A stretch of 64,000 nucleotides of DNA from CAWFGW01 sp963849955 (GTDB taxonomy: Bacteria > Bacteroidota > Bacteroidia > Cytophagales > JAAEPT01): the NCBI GenBank assembly GCA_963849955.1, contig CAWKJU010000019.1, positions 1 to 64,000 of the forward strand, given 5' to 3'. Both the position numbers and the translations under genes were made by a program. Positions 28,917 through 37,332 of this stretch are shown piece by piece. The notes under the pieces were generated by a model that had not been told where the DNA came from, searched no databases, and saw only the letters and a list, made by a program, of their open reading frames with translations. Position 1 is the stretch's first letter. The number at the start of each line of letters is the position of its first letter.

Positions 28917-29279
28917 ATGGAACTTAAAAACTATGAGACGGTATTCATACTAACTCCCGTTTTGTCTGATGATCAGATGAAGGATGCTGTCGCGAAATTC
29001 GAAGATGTGTTAAAAGAGGCTGGTTCTAAAATTATCAATTCTGAGAAATGGGGATTGAAAAAATTAGCCTACCCTATTCAACACAAAAAAACAGGTTTTT
29101 ATACCTTAATCGAATTTCAGGCTGCACCAGAAACGATCGCAAAACTCGAGCTTGAATACAAAAGAGACGAAAAAGTGATGAGATTCTTGACTACATCGCT
29201 TGACAAATATGCAGTAGCATACAACGAGAAGAGAAGATCAGGAGCATTTAAAACTAAAAAAGCGGAAGCAGCAAAGTAA
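28917..29279 (+). CDS. rpsF: Ribosomal protein S6
   Basis: A 120-residue small-subunit protein bS6 that binds the 16S rRNA platform together with S18. The opening NYETVFILTPVLSDDQMKDAV and WGLKKLAYPIQHKKTGFYTLIEF are family hallmarks. The C-terminus is extended and basic/alanine-rich (FKTKKAEAAK). In other bacteria this end is the target of RimK, whose gene also lies in this window. It overlaps rpsR by one base. Confidence 0.98.
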   Translation: MELKNYETVFILTPVLSDDQMKDAVAKFEDVLKEAGSKIINSEKWGLKKLAYPIQHKKTGFYTLIEFQAAPETIAKLELEYKRDEKVMRFLTTSLDKYAVAYNEKRRSGAFKTKKAEAAK

Positions 29280-29536
29280 TGAGTCTAGTAAACGAACCAA
29301 TACACAGCAAGAAGCACGAATTCAGTAAAAAATACTGCCGCTTCAAGAAAAGTGGAATCAAATACATCGATTATAAAGATCCTGATTTCCTTTTAAAGTT
29401 TGTAAACGAACAAGGTAAAATTCTTCCAAGAAGATTAACAGGTACAAGTTTGAAATTCCAAAGACGAGTTTCTCAAGCTGTAAAAAGATGCAGACACCTT
29501 GCATTATTACCTTATGTTACAGATTCACTTAAATAA
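29279..29536 (+). CDS. rpsR: Ribosomal protein S18
   Basis: An 85-residue bS18. The conserved core IKYIDYKDPDFLLKFVNEQGKILPRRLTGTS and the basic end RRVSQAVKRCRHLALLPYV are unmistakable. It forms a heterodimer with S6 on the 30S platform. It sits between rpsF and rplI in the usual ribosomal operon. Confidence 0.98.
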   Translation: MSLVNEPIHSKKHEFSKKYCRFKKSGIKYIDYKDPDFLLKFVNEQGKILPRRLTGTSLKFQRRVSQAVKRCRHLALLPYVTDSLK

Positions 29537-29547
29537 TCTGAGAAAAA

Positions 29548-29991
29548 ATGAATATTATACTAACTAAAGATATAGTAGGATTAGGATATAAGTATGACAC
29601 TGTAACTGTAAAACCAGGTTACGGAAGAAACTACCTAATACCTCAAGGGTTGGCTATCGTTGCAAACGAGTCAAACTCAAAAATGATTGCTGAGAACATC
29701 AAACAAGCAGAACACAAAGCTGCTAAATTAAAAGCTGATGCCGAAACAGTTGCTGAAAAAATCAAAGGTCAAACTATTGAAGTTAAAGCAAAAATAGGTG
29801 ATTCAGGTAAAATATTTGGTGCTGTAACCACGCTTCAAATATCGGATGCTTTGAAAGCAAAAGGAGTTGAAGTAGACAGAAGAAAAATTGCAATCGTTGG
29901 CGCTGTTAAAGAAGCAGGTACATTCCAGGCAATTGTAGATTTACACAAAGAAGTTAAAGTTGAACTTTCATTTGAAGTTGTAGCTGAATAA
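29548..29991 (+). CDS. rplI: Ribosomal protein L9
   Basis: A 147-residue bL9. The N-terminal rRNA-binding domain shows the signature GLGYKYDTVTVKPGYGRNYLIPQGLA. A long connecting helix (AEHKAAKLKADAETVAEKIKG) leads to the C-terminal domain (GKIFGAVTTLQISDAL ... VDRRKI). It is the last gene of the S6-S18-L9 operon and is followed by a terminator hairpin. Confidence 0.98.
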   Translation: MNIILTKDIVGLGYKYDTVTVKPGYGRNYLIPQGLAIVANESNSKMIAENIKQAEHKAAKLKADAETVAEKIKGQTIEVKAKIGDSGKIFGAVTTLQISDALKAKGVEVDRRKIAIVGAVKEAGTFQAIVDLHKEVKVELSFEVVAE

Positions 29992-30014
29992 TTCAATTAT
30001 AAAAATCATTGCGA

Positions 30015-30045
30015 AAACCCCACTCTTAGAGCTGGGGTTTTTTTA
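30015..30045 (+). terminator. Hairpin terminator of the ribosomal operon
   Basis: AAACCCCA (30015-30022) pairs with TGGGGTTT (30033-30040), followed by T residues. Confidence 0.8.
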
Positions 30046-30175
30046 TGTTTTAATGATGCTATCAGTATAAACACTGAGGAGTACTCGTGTAATTCTTATC
30101 TATATTTATCCACAAAACACAACATAAATTCAATTTTGTGGTATTAAGCATCTACAAACCAAACAATTATAACCT

Positions 30176-30589
30176 ATGAAAAAAACAGATATAACGCCCG
30201 CCAAGGACATCATGACTGTTTTAAGAGAAACTTGTCATCTACCAGAGGAGCAGTTACTCAACCTCGAGGTTTGTACTTTTGAATCTATCCGTGAAATCAT
30301 CATTGACGCGTGTAACAAAGGTCAAACTTATGATGTTCATTTACTTTTCATAGGAACAGAATCTGAAGCGGGAACAGAGTTAAAAAATAGAATAATAGAA
30401 AAATCCATTTCAAGAATTAGTAAAGAAGTTACTATCTCTCCGCTACTTATTGAAAGAACAGCCATCAAAACAACGACAGAAGCACTTGAATTTATTGCTG
30501 ATAACTTCAAAGATAACTCGTTAACCTCCATCCTAAAATATTTTAAAATTTCAGAAGAAATAGAAAAAGGAGTTATCGAATATAAATAA
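30176..30589 (+). CDS. Small cytoplasmic protein of unknown function
   Basis: A 137-residue protein with no signal peptide or membrane span. It looks alpha/beta with alternating hydrophobic strands (YDVHLLFIGTESEAG) and a helical C-terminal half (TTEALEFIADNFKDNSLTSILKYFKI). No family was recognised. It lies between the rplI terminator and a convergent hydrolase gene whose stop is 1 base away, so it is probably transcribed alone. Confidence 0.5.
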   Translation: MKKTDITPAKDIMTVLRETCHLPEEQLLNLEVCTFESIREIIIDACNKGQTYDVHLLFIGTESEAGTELKNRIIEKSISRISKEVTISPLLIERTAIKTTTEALEFIADNFKDNSLTSILKYFKISEEIEKGVIEYK

Positions 30590-30590
30590 G

Positions 30591-31427
30591 TTAAACAATT
30601 TCTGATAAAAGGAATATGTCTTTGTGGCGTATTCCTTTTTCTGTTTTTTGAAGTGTGCAACACTCGATAAAAGGATCATGCTCAAAAAACAAGACATATT
30701 CATTTTCTATTGCTTGTCTTAAAAACTGCTCTTTTTCTTTTAAAGTCAACAGCGGCTGCATATCATACGCCATCACATACGGAAGCGGAATATGTCCTAC
30801 AGAAGGGAATAAATCAGCACAATAGGCTATTTTTTTGTCTCCGTAAGTAATAATGGGCAACATCTGAGCTATGGTATGACCACTAACCCACTGAAACGAA
30901 ATAAAACTAAACGGAGAAGTCCCTTCTTCTATAATTCCCAGTTGACCACTCATCTCCAGAGGTAAAATATTCTCTTCTAAAAAACTAGCCTTTTCCCTAA
31001 CGTTAGGACTTGTAGCCGTTTCTAAATGCTTTTCGTTTGTCCAGTAGGTCGCCTTAGGAAATTTTGGCACTAAGCTACCATTCACATTAACTACAGCACC
31101 ACCTACATGATCAAAGTGTAAGTGTGTTAATATTACATCAGTAATATCTGCAGCAGAAAGCCCTAAACGATGGAGTGATTTATCTAATGAATCCTCACCA
31201 TGTAGAGAGAAGTGATTAAAAAATTTTTCGTCTTGTTTATCTCCTATCCCCGTATCAATTAATATTTTTTGATTGCCTTCTTCGATAAGTAAACAGCGCA
31301 TTGCCCAAGGGCATAAGTTGTTTTCATCTGCTGGATAATTACGCTGCCATAAAGACTTCGGAACAACACCAAACATTGCTCCTCCATCTAATTTAAAAAA
31401 ACCTGTATTTATGACGCTTAATTTCAA
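30591..31427 (-). CDS. Metallo-beta-lactamase-fold hydrolase
   Basis: A 278-residue MBL-fold enzyme. The zinc motif H102-x-H104-x-D106-H107 is in VILTHLHFDHVGGA, followed by the VSGHTIAQM histidine and the bridging aspartate in AYCADLFPS. The opening, with GGAMFGVVPKSLW, resembles the lactonase-like / quorum-quenching subgroup, whose substrates are varied. No signal peptide is present, so it is cytoplasmic. Its start overlaps accA by 4 bases, which suggests co-transcription, although no metabolic link is obvious. Confidence 0.85.
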   Translation of the reverse strand: MKLSVINTGFFKLDGGAMFGVVPKSLWQRNYPADENNLCPWAMRCLLIEEGNQKILIDTGIGDKQDEKFFNHFSLHGEDSLDKSLHRLGLSAADITDVILTHLHFDHVGGAVVNVNGSLVPKFPKATYWTNEKHLETATSPNVREKASFLEENILPLEMSGQLGIIEEGTSPFSFISFQWVSGHTIAQMLPIITYGDKKIAYCADLFPSVGHIPLPYVMAYDMQPLLTLKEKEQFLRQAIENEYVLFFEHDPFIECCTLQKTEKGIRHKDIFLLSEIV

Positions 31428-32380
31428 TCCGCTAATTCTTGAAATACACCCATGGCTGAAAATTTATCGATACGCTGAGATATTCTATCCTCTGCAGATA
31501 TTGCTTGAAGCTCTTTAGTAGTATCCAAAATCACTTTTTTAACTTTTTGATACATCTTTTCCGGGTCCACATGTGCACCTCCAACAGGTTCTTTCACTAC
31601 CCCATCTACCAGCTTGTTTTTATACATGTCTTGAGATGTTAATTTTAAAGCTTCTGCGGCCTCTTCTTTATGATCCCAACTTCTCCATAAAATGGACGAA
31701 CAAGACTCAGGAGATATCACTGAATACCATGAGTTCTCTAACATCAACACGCGATCACCTATGCCAATACCCAGTGCTCCACCAGAAGCACCTTCTCCTA
31801 TAATAATACAGATGACAGGCACCGTTAGCATGAACATTTCTTTCAGATTTCGCGCTATTGCTTCACCTTGACCTCTTTCTTCAGCTTCTAAACCTGGGTA
31901 AGCTCCCATTGTATCAATCAACGTTACGATAGGCACATTAAATTTTTCAGCCATGCGCATTAAACGGAGTGCTTTTCTATACCCTTCCGGGTTTGCCATA
32001 CCAAAATTACGCAATTGACGCATTTTAGTATTCTTCCCTTTTTGTTGACCTATAAACATAAATGATTGACCATCTACTGATCCTAAGCCACCGACCATCG
32101 CTTTGTCATCTTTTACATTTCTATCACCATGTAGTTCAATAAAAGTACTACACATCGCTTGCACATAATCTAAAGCCTGTGGTCTTTCAGAATGCCTAGA
32201 CATTTGAACGCGTTGCCAACGAGTAAGGTTGGCATAGGTATCTTTTCGAAGAACACTGATTTTCTTTTCAAGATCTTTTACAGCACCTTCCATATCTACG
32301 TTGTTGTCCTTAGCAAGCACACGCATCTCTTTCAGTTTTTCTTCTAACTCAACTATCGGTTTTTCAAATTCCAGTTCCAT
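31424..32380 (-). CDS. accA: Acetyl-CoA carboxylase carboxyltransferase subunit alpha
   Basis: AccA, with AccD, transfers the carboxyl group from biotin to acetyl-CoA in the first step of fatty-acid synthesis. The 318-residue protein has the N-terminal helical segment (FEKPIVELEEKLKEMR). The crotonase-fold carboxyltransferase core includes GGLGSVDGQSFMFIGQQKG, FNVPIVTLIDTMGAYPGLEAEERGQGEAIA and IGEGASGGALGIGIGDRVLML. Length is normal. Confidence 0.97.
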   Translation of the reverse strand: MELEFEKPIVELEEKLKEMRVLAKDNNVDMEGAVKDLEKKISVLRKDTYANLTRWQRVQMSRHSERPQALDYVQAMCSTFIELHGDRNVKDDKAMVGGLGSVDGQSFMFIGQQKGKNTKMRQLRNFGMANPEGYRKALRLMRMAEKFNVPIVTLIDTMGAYPGLEAEERGQGEAIARNLKEMFMLTVPVICIIIGEGASGGALGIGIGDRVLMLENSWYSVISPESCSSILWRSWDHKEEAAEALKLTSQDMYKNKLVDGVVKEPVGGAHVDPEKMYQKVKKVILDTTKELQAISAEDRISQRIDKFSAMGVFQELAD

Positions 32381-32575
32381 AGAAATGTTTTTTTATTCCA
32401 GAACCCCAAAATTACTTGTTTTGATGAAGATACATTAGGAAAAGCCTTTTTTTTATCCCCAGAAAAAAACATCTTTTCTGTGTATCAACATCTTACAAAT
32501 TATCTTTACATTTTTCTCTATAAATGATTGCATTATTAAACTCGAACATATACTTTTGTGCTTCCTTATTAAGGA

Positions 32576-32649
32576 GGTCTGGTAGTTCAGTTGGTTAGAA
32601 TGCCTGCCTGTCACGCAGGAGGTCGCCGGTTCGAGCCCGGTCCAGACCG
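32576..32649 (+). tRNA. tRNA-Asp (GTC anticodon)
   Basis: The cloverleaf is readable. The acceptor arms are GGTCTGG (32576-32582) and CCAGACC (32642-32648). There is a D arm with TTCAGTTGGTTAGAA, the anticodon stem-loop CCTGCCTGTCACGCAGG with GTC in the loop, and a T arm around GGTTCGAGCCC. The discriminator base is G and the 3' CCA is not encoded. A strong terminator follows. Confidence 0.95.
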
Positions 32650-32652
32650 CAA

Positions 32653-32687
32653 AAACCACTTTAACAATGTTAAAGTGGTTTTTTTAT
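32653..32687 (+). terminator. Terminator after tRNA-Asp
   Basis: A perfect 13-bp inverted repeat (32653-32665 and 32669-32681, core CCACTTTAAC) around AAT is followed by T residues, 3 bases after the tRNA. Confidence 0.85.
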
Positions 32688-32751
32688 TTCTCGTTATATT
32701 CACAAATTGAATATTCTGATAAAAATCCCAGAAAATGTTTTTGAAGGAAAT

Positions 32752-32782
32752 AAAAAAAGCTTCTAAAAGAAGCTTTTTTTAT
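32752..32782 (-). terminator. Terminator of the lipoprotein gene on the minus strand
   Basis: AGCTTC and GAAGCT arms with flanking A and T runs surround TAAAA. It is placed just downstream of the minus-strand gene ending at 32801 and is symmetrical, so it can act in both directions. Confidence 0.75.
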
Positions 32783-32800
32783 TTCAACAGGCAGTCATTT

Positions 32801-33997
32801 TTAATACGCCAAAAAAGGAGCTAAAACCTCATAAGAACCACTAGATGATTCTCTAACATTTGTTTGTATTAATTCTTGAGAAAATAGCCCTGTAACAGAC
32901 ACCTCACCTTTCTCACTATTCCAATTATTTGTCTGGCTTGAAACAAGACCTGATGAAACGCCAATTTGTGTAACGGGTAAACTTAAATTATAATATTCAG
33001 AGAAATACATCTCATTAACATTATCAATCATATAGATATAAGTGCTATTTGATTGAGTTAAACCTAACCATCCTTGTCCTACAACAGCTTTAGAATCTTT
33101 CACATAAATAGGATCTGCCTCTAAAACTGTTTCGCCTTCTTCATATACCATTAAGTAGCCATTATCTTCATACCAATATGTGTTACTCGCCACACCGTCA
33201 ATTGAAGTTTTAGTTTTGTATATGTTATTTTGATCCTTACTCACTATAGTTTGTACTATTTTACCTGCTGCCTCACTGTTATATTCCCAATAATTTCCAA
33301 CTTTCAAAAATTCAAAGTCACCATAAGTGATAGCTTTAATTGTTTTACCTGTTTCATATTGTTCATTTCCAATTGAAAATTCTTTTAAACGAAACTGGGT
33401 TGATTCATTACTAAAATCTCCAGTACCTATCATACCGACTGTTGGAGAGTAGTAGAAAAAGGAGGTACTAGTTCCTCCTGATAAAGTAATTTGAACTTTT
33501 ACTGCATCAGTAATCACTTTATTTTGAGTAGATATAACCTCATTTACACCCACAATTTGATAATTGTAGTTTTTCCCATACTTCGTAACTGACCAATAAG
33601 TTCCTTTGGGTTTATTAAACTTACATTCTGTTATATACGATGCCTCATCTCTTAATCGGAAAGAAATTTTAAAATCCCCATTTTCAATACGATAATACTG
33701 TGTAGGTACCGATCTTCCTGATGTAGAGTAATTCCTTACCAAATAAGTATTATCATCAATTTGTTCTTCTACCACACTCCTAACAGAATCTGTTGAGAAA
33801 AGAGAGTTAGAAAGATACCTATATTCTGAACCTACTTTTAAAAAAGTCACCTCTGTTGGAGTAGTGGGATCCACCACTTTCAAAGTATCTTTTAAAATTT
33901 CCTCCGATTTTTTTTGCTCTTCGGGCTCATCCTTTTCACAACTGTAACTCAAACCAGACAGCACTAATATCCAAAGAAATATTTTTTTCTTATTCAT
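32801..33997 (-). CDS. Lipoprotein of unknown function
   Basis: A 398-residue lipoprotein. The start at 33997 gives MNKKKIFLWILVLSGLSYSC with the cysteine after a typical lipobox and an acidic EKDEPEEQ tail, as in Bacteroidota surface lipoproteins. The body appears to contain two similar halves, each opening with a FLKVGSEYRY / FLKVGNYWEY segment, then a Tyr-rich beta structure. The divergent neighbour at 34097 has a related opening (YYPLKKGNSWTYFG). No named domain was recognised. Confidence 0.65.
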   Translation of the reverse strand: MNKKKIFLWILVLSGLSYSCEKDEPEEQKKSEEILKDTLKVVDPTTPTEVTFLKVGSEYRYLSNSLFSTDSVRSVVEEQIDDNTYLVRNYSTSGRSVPTQYYRIENGDFKISFRLRDEASYITECKFNKPKGTYWSVTKYGKNYNYQIVGVNEVISTQNKVITDAVKVQITLSGGTSTSFFYYSPTVGMIGTGDFSNESTQFRLKEFSIGNEQYETGKTIKAITYGDFEFLKVGNYWEYNSEAAGKIVQTIVSKDQNNIYKTKTSIDGVASNTYWYEDNGYLMVYEEGETVLEADPIYVKDSKAVVGQGWLGLTQSNSTYIYMIDNVNEMYFSEYYNLSLPVTQIGVSSGLVSSQTNNWNSEKGEVSVTGLFSQELIQTNVRESSSGSYEVLAPFLAY

Positions 33998-34064
33998 GAT
34001 TATTATAAAATTTACAGGCAACATTTTTATTATACTAAAGTATAAAAAAATAAGTAAAATAGAT

Positions 34065-34072
34065 TATGTTTG
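34065..34072 (+). promoter_or_regulatory. Possible -7 element of the lipoprotein gene at 34097
   Basis: TATGTTTG matches TAnnTTTG and lies 24 bases before the start codon. A -33 box was not recognised. Confidence 0.4.
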
Positions 34073-34096
34073 TAATTATAATCATCAATAAAAATT

Positions 34097-34846
34097 ATGT
34101 ATTCTAAAAAAACCAAAGGACTAATTTACCTTCTATGTATTATCTCTTTTTTCTCTTCTTGTAAAAAAGATGAAAATGAAACTCCAACACCTACATCTAA
34201 AGATGACACGAACACAGAATCAACAAATTCTGGGTCAAGTTATTACCCTTTGAAAAAGGGGAATTCTTGGACTTATTTCGGAGCTAGTAATGGTGAGTAT
34301 ACAGTTACAATAACTGGCGATAAAATTATTGATAACGAAACATGGTTAATTGCAGAAACGGCTTATAAAAACAGTTCCCAAAAAACAACTTCATATATGA
34401 AGAACAAAAATGGAAATATTGTCACAAAAGTAACTCAGCCGAACATAGGTGATTTTGAATTAATCTTATTCAACGGAAACGCCAAGGTTGGAGAAAGTTA
34501 TGAAGCAGGGTCTATCAGCGTTAAACAACCTGGTTCAACAAGTAATAGTATTTATACTGGAAAAATAAAAAACAAACTGGACGTATATACTGTTGGTAAT
34601 ACAGAATATAAAGATGTTACAGAGGTTGAATTCACCACCTCAACTTCGGCATCTTTAGATGAGGCATATTATAAAGATTTAGGTGCAGATCAAGAAACTA
34701 TTGACTTTTTAAAAGAGTCGTTTAATGGCACCTCAATTAAGATAATTCAAACCCAATATTTTGCAAACGGAATTGGTTTAATATTCCAAGAATCGAATGA
34801 TCAACCAGCACTAAACGTAAGCCTTGTAAACTATACAATACTTTAA
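34097..34846 (+). CDS. Lipoprotein of unknown function
   Basis: A 249-residue lipoprotein with signal MYSKKTKGLIYLLCIISFFSSC followed by KKDENETPTPTSK, a charged and Thr/Ser-rich linker. The folded part starts YYPLKKGNSWTYFGASNGEYTVTITGD, a pattern seen in several Bacteroidota lipoproteins and echoed by the divergent gene. It is probably located in the outer membrane. Both genes may derive from one ancestor. Function unknown. Confidence 0.65.
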   Translation: MYSKKTKGLIYLLCIISFFSSCKKDENETPTPTSKDDTNTESTNSGSSYYPLKKGNSWTYFGASNGEYTVTITGDKIIDNETWLIAETAYKNSSQKTTSYMKNKNGNIVTKVTQPNIGDFELILFNGNAKVGESYEAGSISVKQPGSTSNSIYTGKIKNKLDVYTVGNTEYKDVTEVEFTTSTSASLDEAYYKDLGADQETIDFLKESFNGTSIKIIQTQYFANGIGLIFQESNDQPALNVSLVNYTIL

Positions 34847-34854
34847 ATCAATAA

Positions 34855-34895
34855 AAAAGGTGTTAGTTTAAATTATAATCAACTAACACCTTTTA
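34855..34895 (+). terminator. Terminator after the lipoprotein gene
   Basis: GGTGTTAGTT (34859-34868) pairs with AACTAACACC (34881-34890), preceded by A residues and followed by T residues. Confidence 0.75.
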
Positions 34896-34999
34896 CTTTT
34901 ATCATTGATCAAATACTCAAACTAACATTGTTATAAGGTTCTTTTTAATTAGGTTTGCAGCCTAATAATTTATTCATCACATTTTAGACAGCTCATAAT

Positions 35000-36077
35000 A
35001 TGAATGCAGACATGCGTAAAGAGTTGAAAGCCCGAGTAGAGGCTTTGGGGAGGTATCTTTGACTACGATAATCGAGTTAAAGAAATAGAAGAAGAAGAGG
35101 AAGTCACCCTCGCTCCTGACTTTTGGAACAACCCAAGAGAGGCTGAGAAAATTCTCAAAGAAATAAAATTAAAAAAAATCTGGACAGACAGCTTTGCTAA
35201 CACGGTAGCGGCTTTTGAAGAATTCGACACCTATTTTGAATTCTACGAAGCCAAAGAAGTGACCGAAGAAGAGGTTGAAAACGCTTACAATAAAGCCTTA
35301 AAGCTTGCAGAAGATCTTGAGTTTAAAAAGATGCTTTCTGGCGAAGAGGATAAGATGAGTGCTATGGTTGAAATCAACCCTGGTGCTGGTGGTACAGAAA
35401 GTAACGACTGGGCTAGCATCCTCATGAGAATGTACATCATGTGGGGTGAAAAAAATGGTTTTAAGGTCAAAGAAATTGATGTCAACCCAGGTGAGGTTGC
35501 TGGAATTAAGTCTTGTACCCTGGAATTTGAAGGTGATTTTGCTTATGGCTATTTACAATCTGAAATTGGAGTACATCGTTTAGTGCGTATTTCTCCTTTT
35601 GATTCAGGCGGTAGAAGACACACTTCATTTGCTTCAGTCTTTGTTTACCCTGTAATTGATGATACCATTGTAATTGACATTAACCCTGCTGATGTGGAAC
35701 TTCACACTTCTCGTTCTGGTGGTGCTGGTGGTCAAAACGTCAACAAAGTGGAGACAAAAGTACAATTAACTCACCGACCAACAGGTATTGTTGTCGTATG
35801 CCAGGAAGACCGATCGCAACTCATGAACCGGGAGCGCGCTATGCAAATGTTAAAGTCAAAACTCTATCAAATTGAGGTGGATAAACGCAATGCAGAACGC
35901 GATAAAATTGAAGGAACAAAAAAACGTGTAGATTTTGGTTCTCAAATTCGAAACTATGTATTACACCCTTACAAGCTGGTGAAAGACATTCGAACTGGCG
36001 TGGAGCGTTCCGATTACCAAAATGTGCTTGACGGTGATTTGGATGTCTACATGAAAGCGTACTTAATGCAGCAGTAA
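35000..36077 (+). CDS. prfB: Peptide chain release factor 2 with programmed +1 frameshift
   Basis: RF2 reads UAA and UGA stop codons. The ATG at 35000 starts a 20-codon reading that meets TGA at 35060-35062 in the context GGGGAGG TAT CTT TGA C. This is the known RF2 autoregulatory slip site with an upstream Shine-Dalgarno-like stretch. Skipping one base continues at 35061 in the frame of the main body (339 codons including stop). Hallmarks are IEVNPGAGGTE-like text (MVEINPGAGGTESNDWA), the catalytic GGQ in RSGGAGGQNVNKVETKVQL, and the recognition region around SPFDSGGRRHTSFASV. The joined coding path is 35000-35059 plus 35061-36077. Confidence 0.96.
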
Positions 36078-36101
36078 AAACACCACTCTTAATAAAAATA
36101 G

Positions 36102-36134
36102 AAATCTCTTAATTTACCCTTAAGAGATTTTTTT
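36102..36134 (+). terminator. Terminator after prfB
   Basis: A perfect 11-bp inverted repeat (AAATCTCTTAA at 36102-36112, its complement at 36120-36130) has a 7-base loop and is followed by T residues. Confidence 0.8.
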
Positions 36135-36147
36135 ATGATATTCCCTT

Positions 36148-37332
36148 ATGATTTCTAACCGACAATTATTCCTTGAACATTTAGGCCAGACTTCCGATTT
36201 TCCTTTATTAATTGAAATTGAAAAAGCAGAGGGAATCTTTATGTATGGTTCCAAGGGAGAGAAATACATTGATTTGATTTCTGGAATAGGCGTAAGTAAT
36301 GTGGGGCACTGCCATCCCAATGTGGTCAAAGCCATACAAGATCAAGCGACCAAATTCATGCACTTAATGGTATATGGCGAATACGTACAAAGCCCCCAAG
36401 TGAAACTAGCTGAAGCGCTAGCTACTACCCTTCCTCCTTCGCTTTCAAGCTCATATTTTGTAAATTCTGGTAGTGAAGCTGTAGAAGGAGCCCTAAAATT
36501 GGCAAAACGATATACGGGTAGAAGAAAACTAATTGCCTTTAACAATGCCTACCACGGCTCAACACATGGAGCACTTTCTGTAACTGGAAATGAAGGGTTG
36601 AAACAAGCCTTTCGTCCGCTATTACCCGAAGTTTACCATTTACCCTTTAATGATATTGCTGCTTTGGATAACATTGATTCTTCTGTTGCAGCAGTAATAA
36701 TCGAGTCGGTACAAGGTGAAGCGGGGGTACGTTTAGGTGATCCATCTTTTTACCAGGCTCTTAGAAAAAAATGTGCTGAAGTTGGTACACTACTCATCTG
36801 TGACGAAATCCAAACCGGGTTTGGCAGAACGGGTAAATTTTGGGGGTTTGAACATCACGACATCATTCCAGACATCGTAGTTTCCGCAAAAGGAATGGGT
36901 GGAGGAATGCCGATTGGTGCTTTCATTTCGTCAAAAGAGATTATGGGCGTGTTAAAATCAGCACCTATTTTGGGTCACATCACTACCTTTGGTGGTCACC
37001 CAGTAAGCTGTGCTGCCTCATTAGCCTGTTTAAATACTATTATTGACCAGAACCTAGTTGATTTAGTAGAACAAAAAGCAACTTTAATTCGTCAGCGCTT
37101 GCAGCATCCTTTAATCAAAGCAATTCGAGGTAAAGGATTAATGCTGGCTGTTGAGTTCGAGTCGTTTGAAGTTGTGAAACCGATTATTGATAAAGCGATT
37201 GAACTGGGCGTGGTTACAGATTGGTTTTTATTCTGTGACAACTCCATGCGCATTGCCCCTCCCCTGATTATTACCGAAGAAGAAATCAATCACTCTTGTG
37301 ACATTATTCTCCAGGCAATTACTGAGGCATGA
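36148..37332 (+). CDS. Class III (acetylornithine/GABA-type) aminotransferase
   Basis: A 394-residue PLP-dependent aminotransferase. Visible features are SGIGVSNVGHCHPNVVKAI, the cofactor loop YFVNSGSEAVEGALKLAKRYTGR, FNNAYHGSTHGALSVTGN, the catalytic aspartate in LLICDEIQTGFGRTG, and the Schiff-base lysine in VSAKGMGGGMPIGAF near residue 249. The family covers acetylornithine, ornithine, GABA and related transaminases. The neighbours do not discriminate, so the substrate is left open. It overlaps the next gene by 4 bases. Confidence 0.9.
   Translation: MISNRQLFLEHLGQTSDFPLLIEIEKAEGIFMYGSKGEKYIDLISGIGVSNVGHCHPNVVKAIQDQATKFMHLMVYGEYVQSPQVKLAEALATTLPPSLSSSYFVNSGSEAVEGALKLAKRYTGRRKLIAFNNAYHGSTHGALSVTGNEGLKQAFRPLLPEVYHLPFNDIAALDNIDSSVAAVIIESVQGEAGVRLGDPSFYQALRKKCAEVGTLLICDEIQTGFGRTGKFWGFEHHDIIPDIVVSAKGMGGGMPIGAFISSKEIMGVLKSAPILGHITTFGGHPVSCAASLACLNTIIDQNLVDLVEQKATLIRQRLQHPLIKAIRGKGLMLAVEFESFEVVKPIIDKAIELGVVTDWFLFCDNSMRIAPPLIITEEEINHSCDIILQAITEA

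Noticed and set aside
32453..32659. Minus-strand open frame reading GLEPATSCVTGRHSNQLNY
   Set aside because: It is the reverse complement of tRNA-Asp and its flanks, a well-known source of false protein annotations.
35259..36077. Shorter prfB starting at an internal codon at 35259
   Set aside because: The frame is open back to the programmed slip site and the RF2 N-terminal domain is encoded there, so the joined reading from 35000 is preferred.
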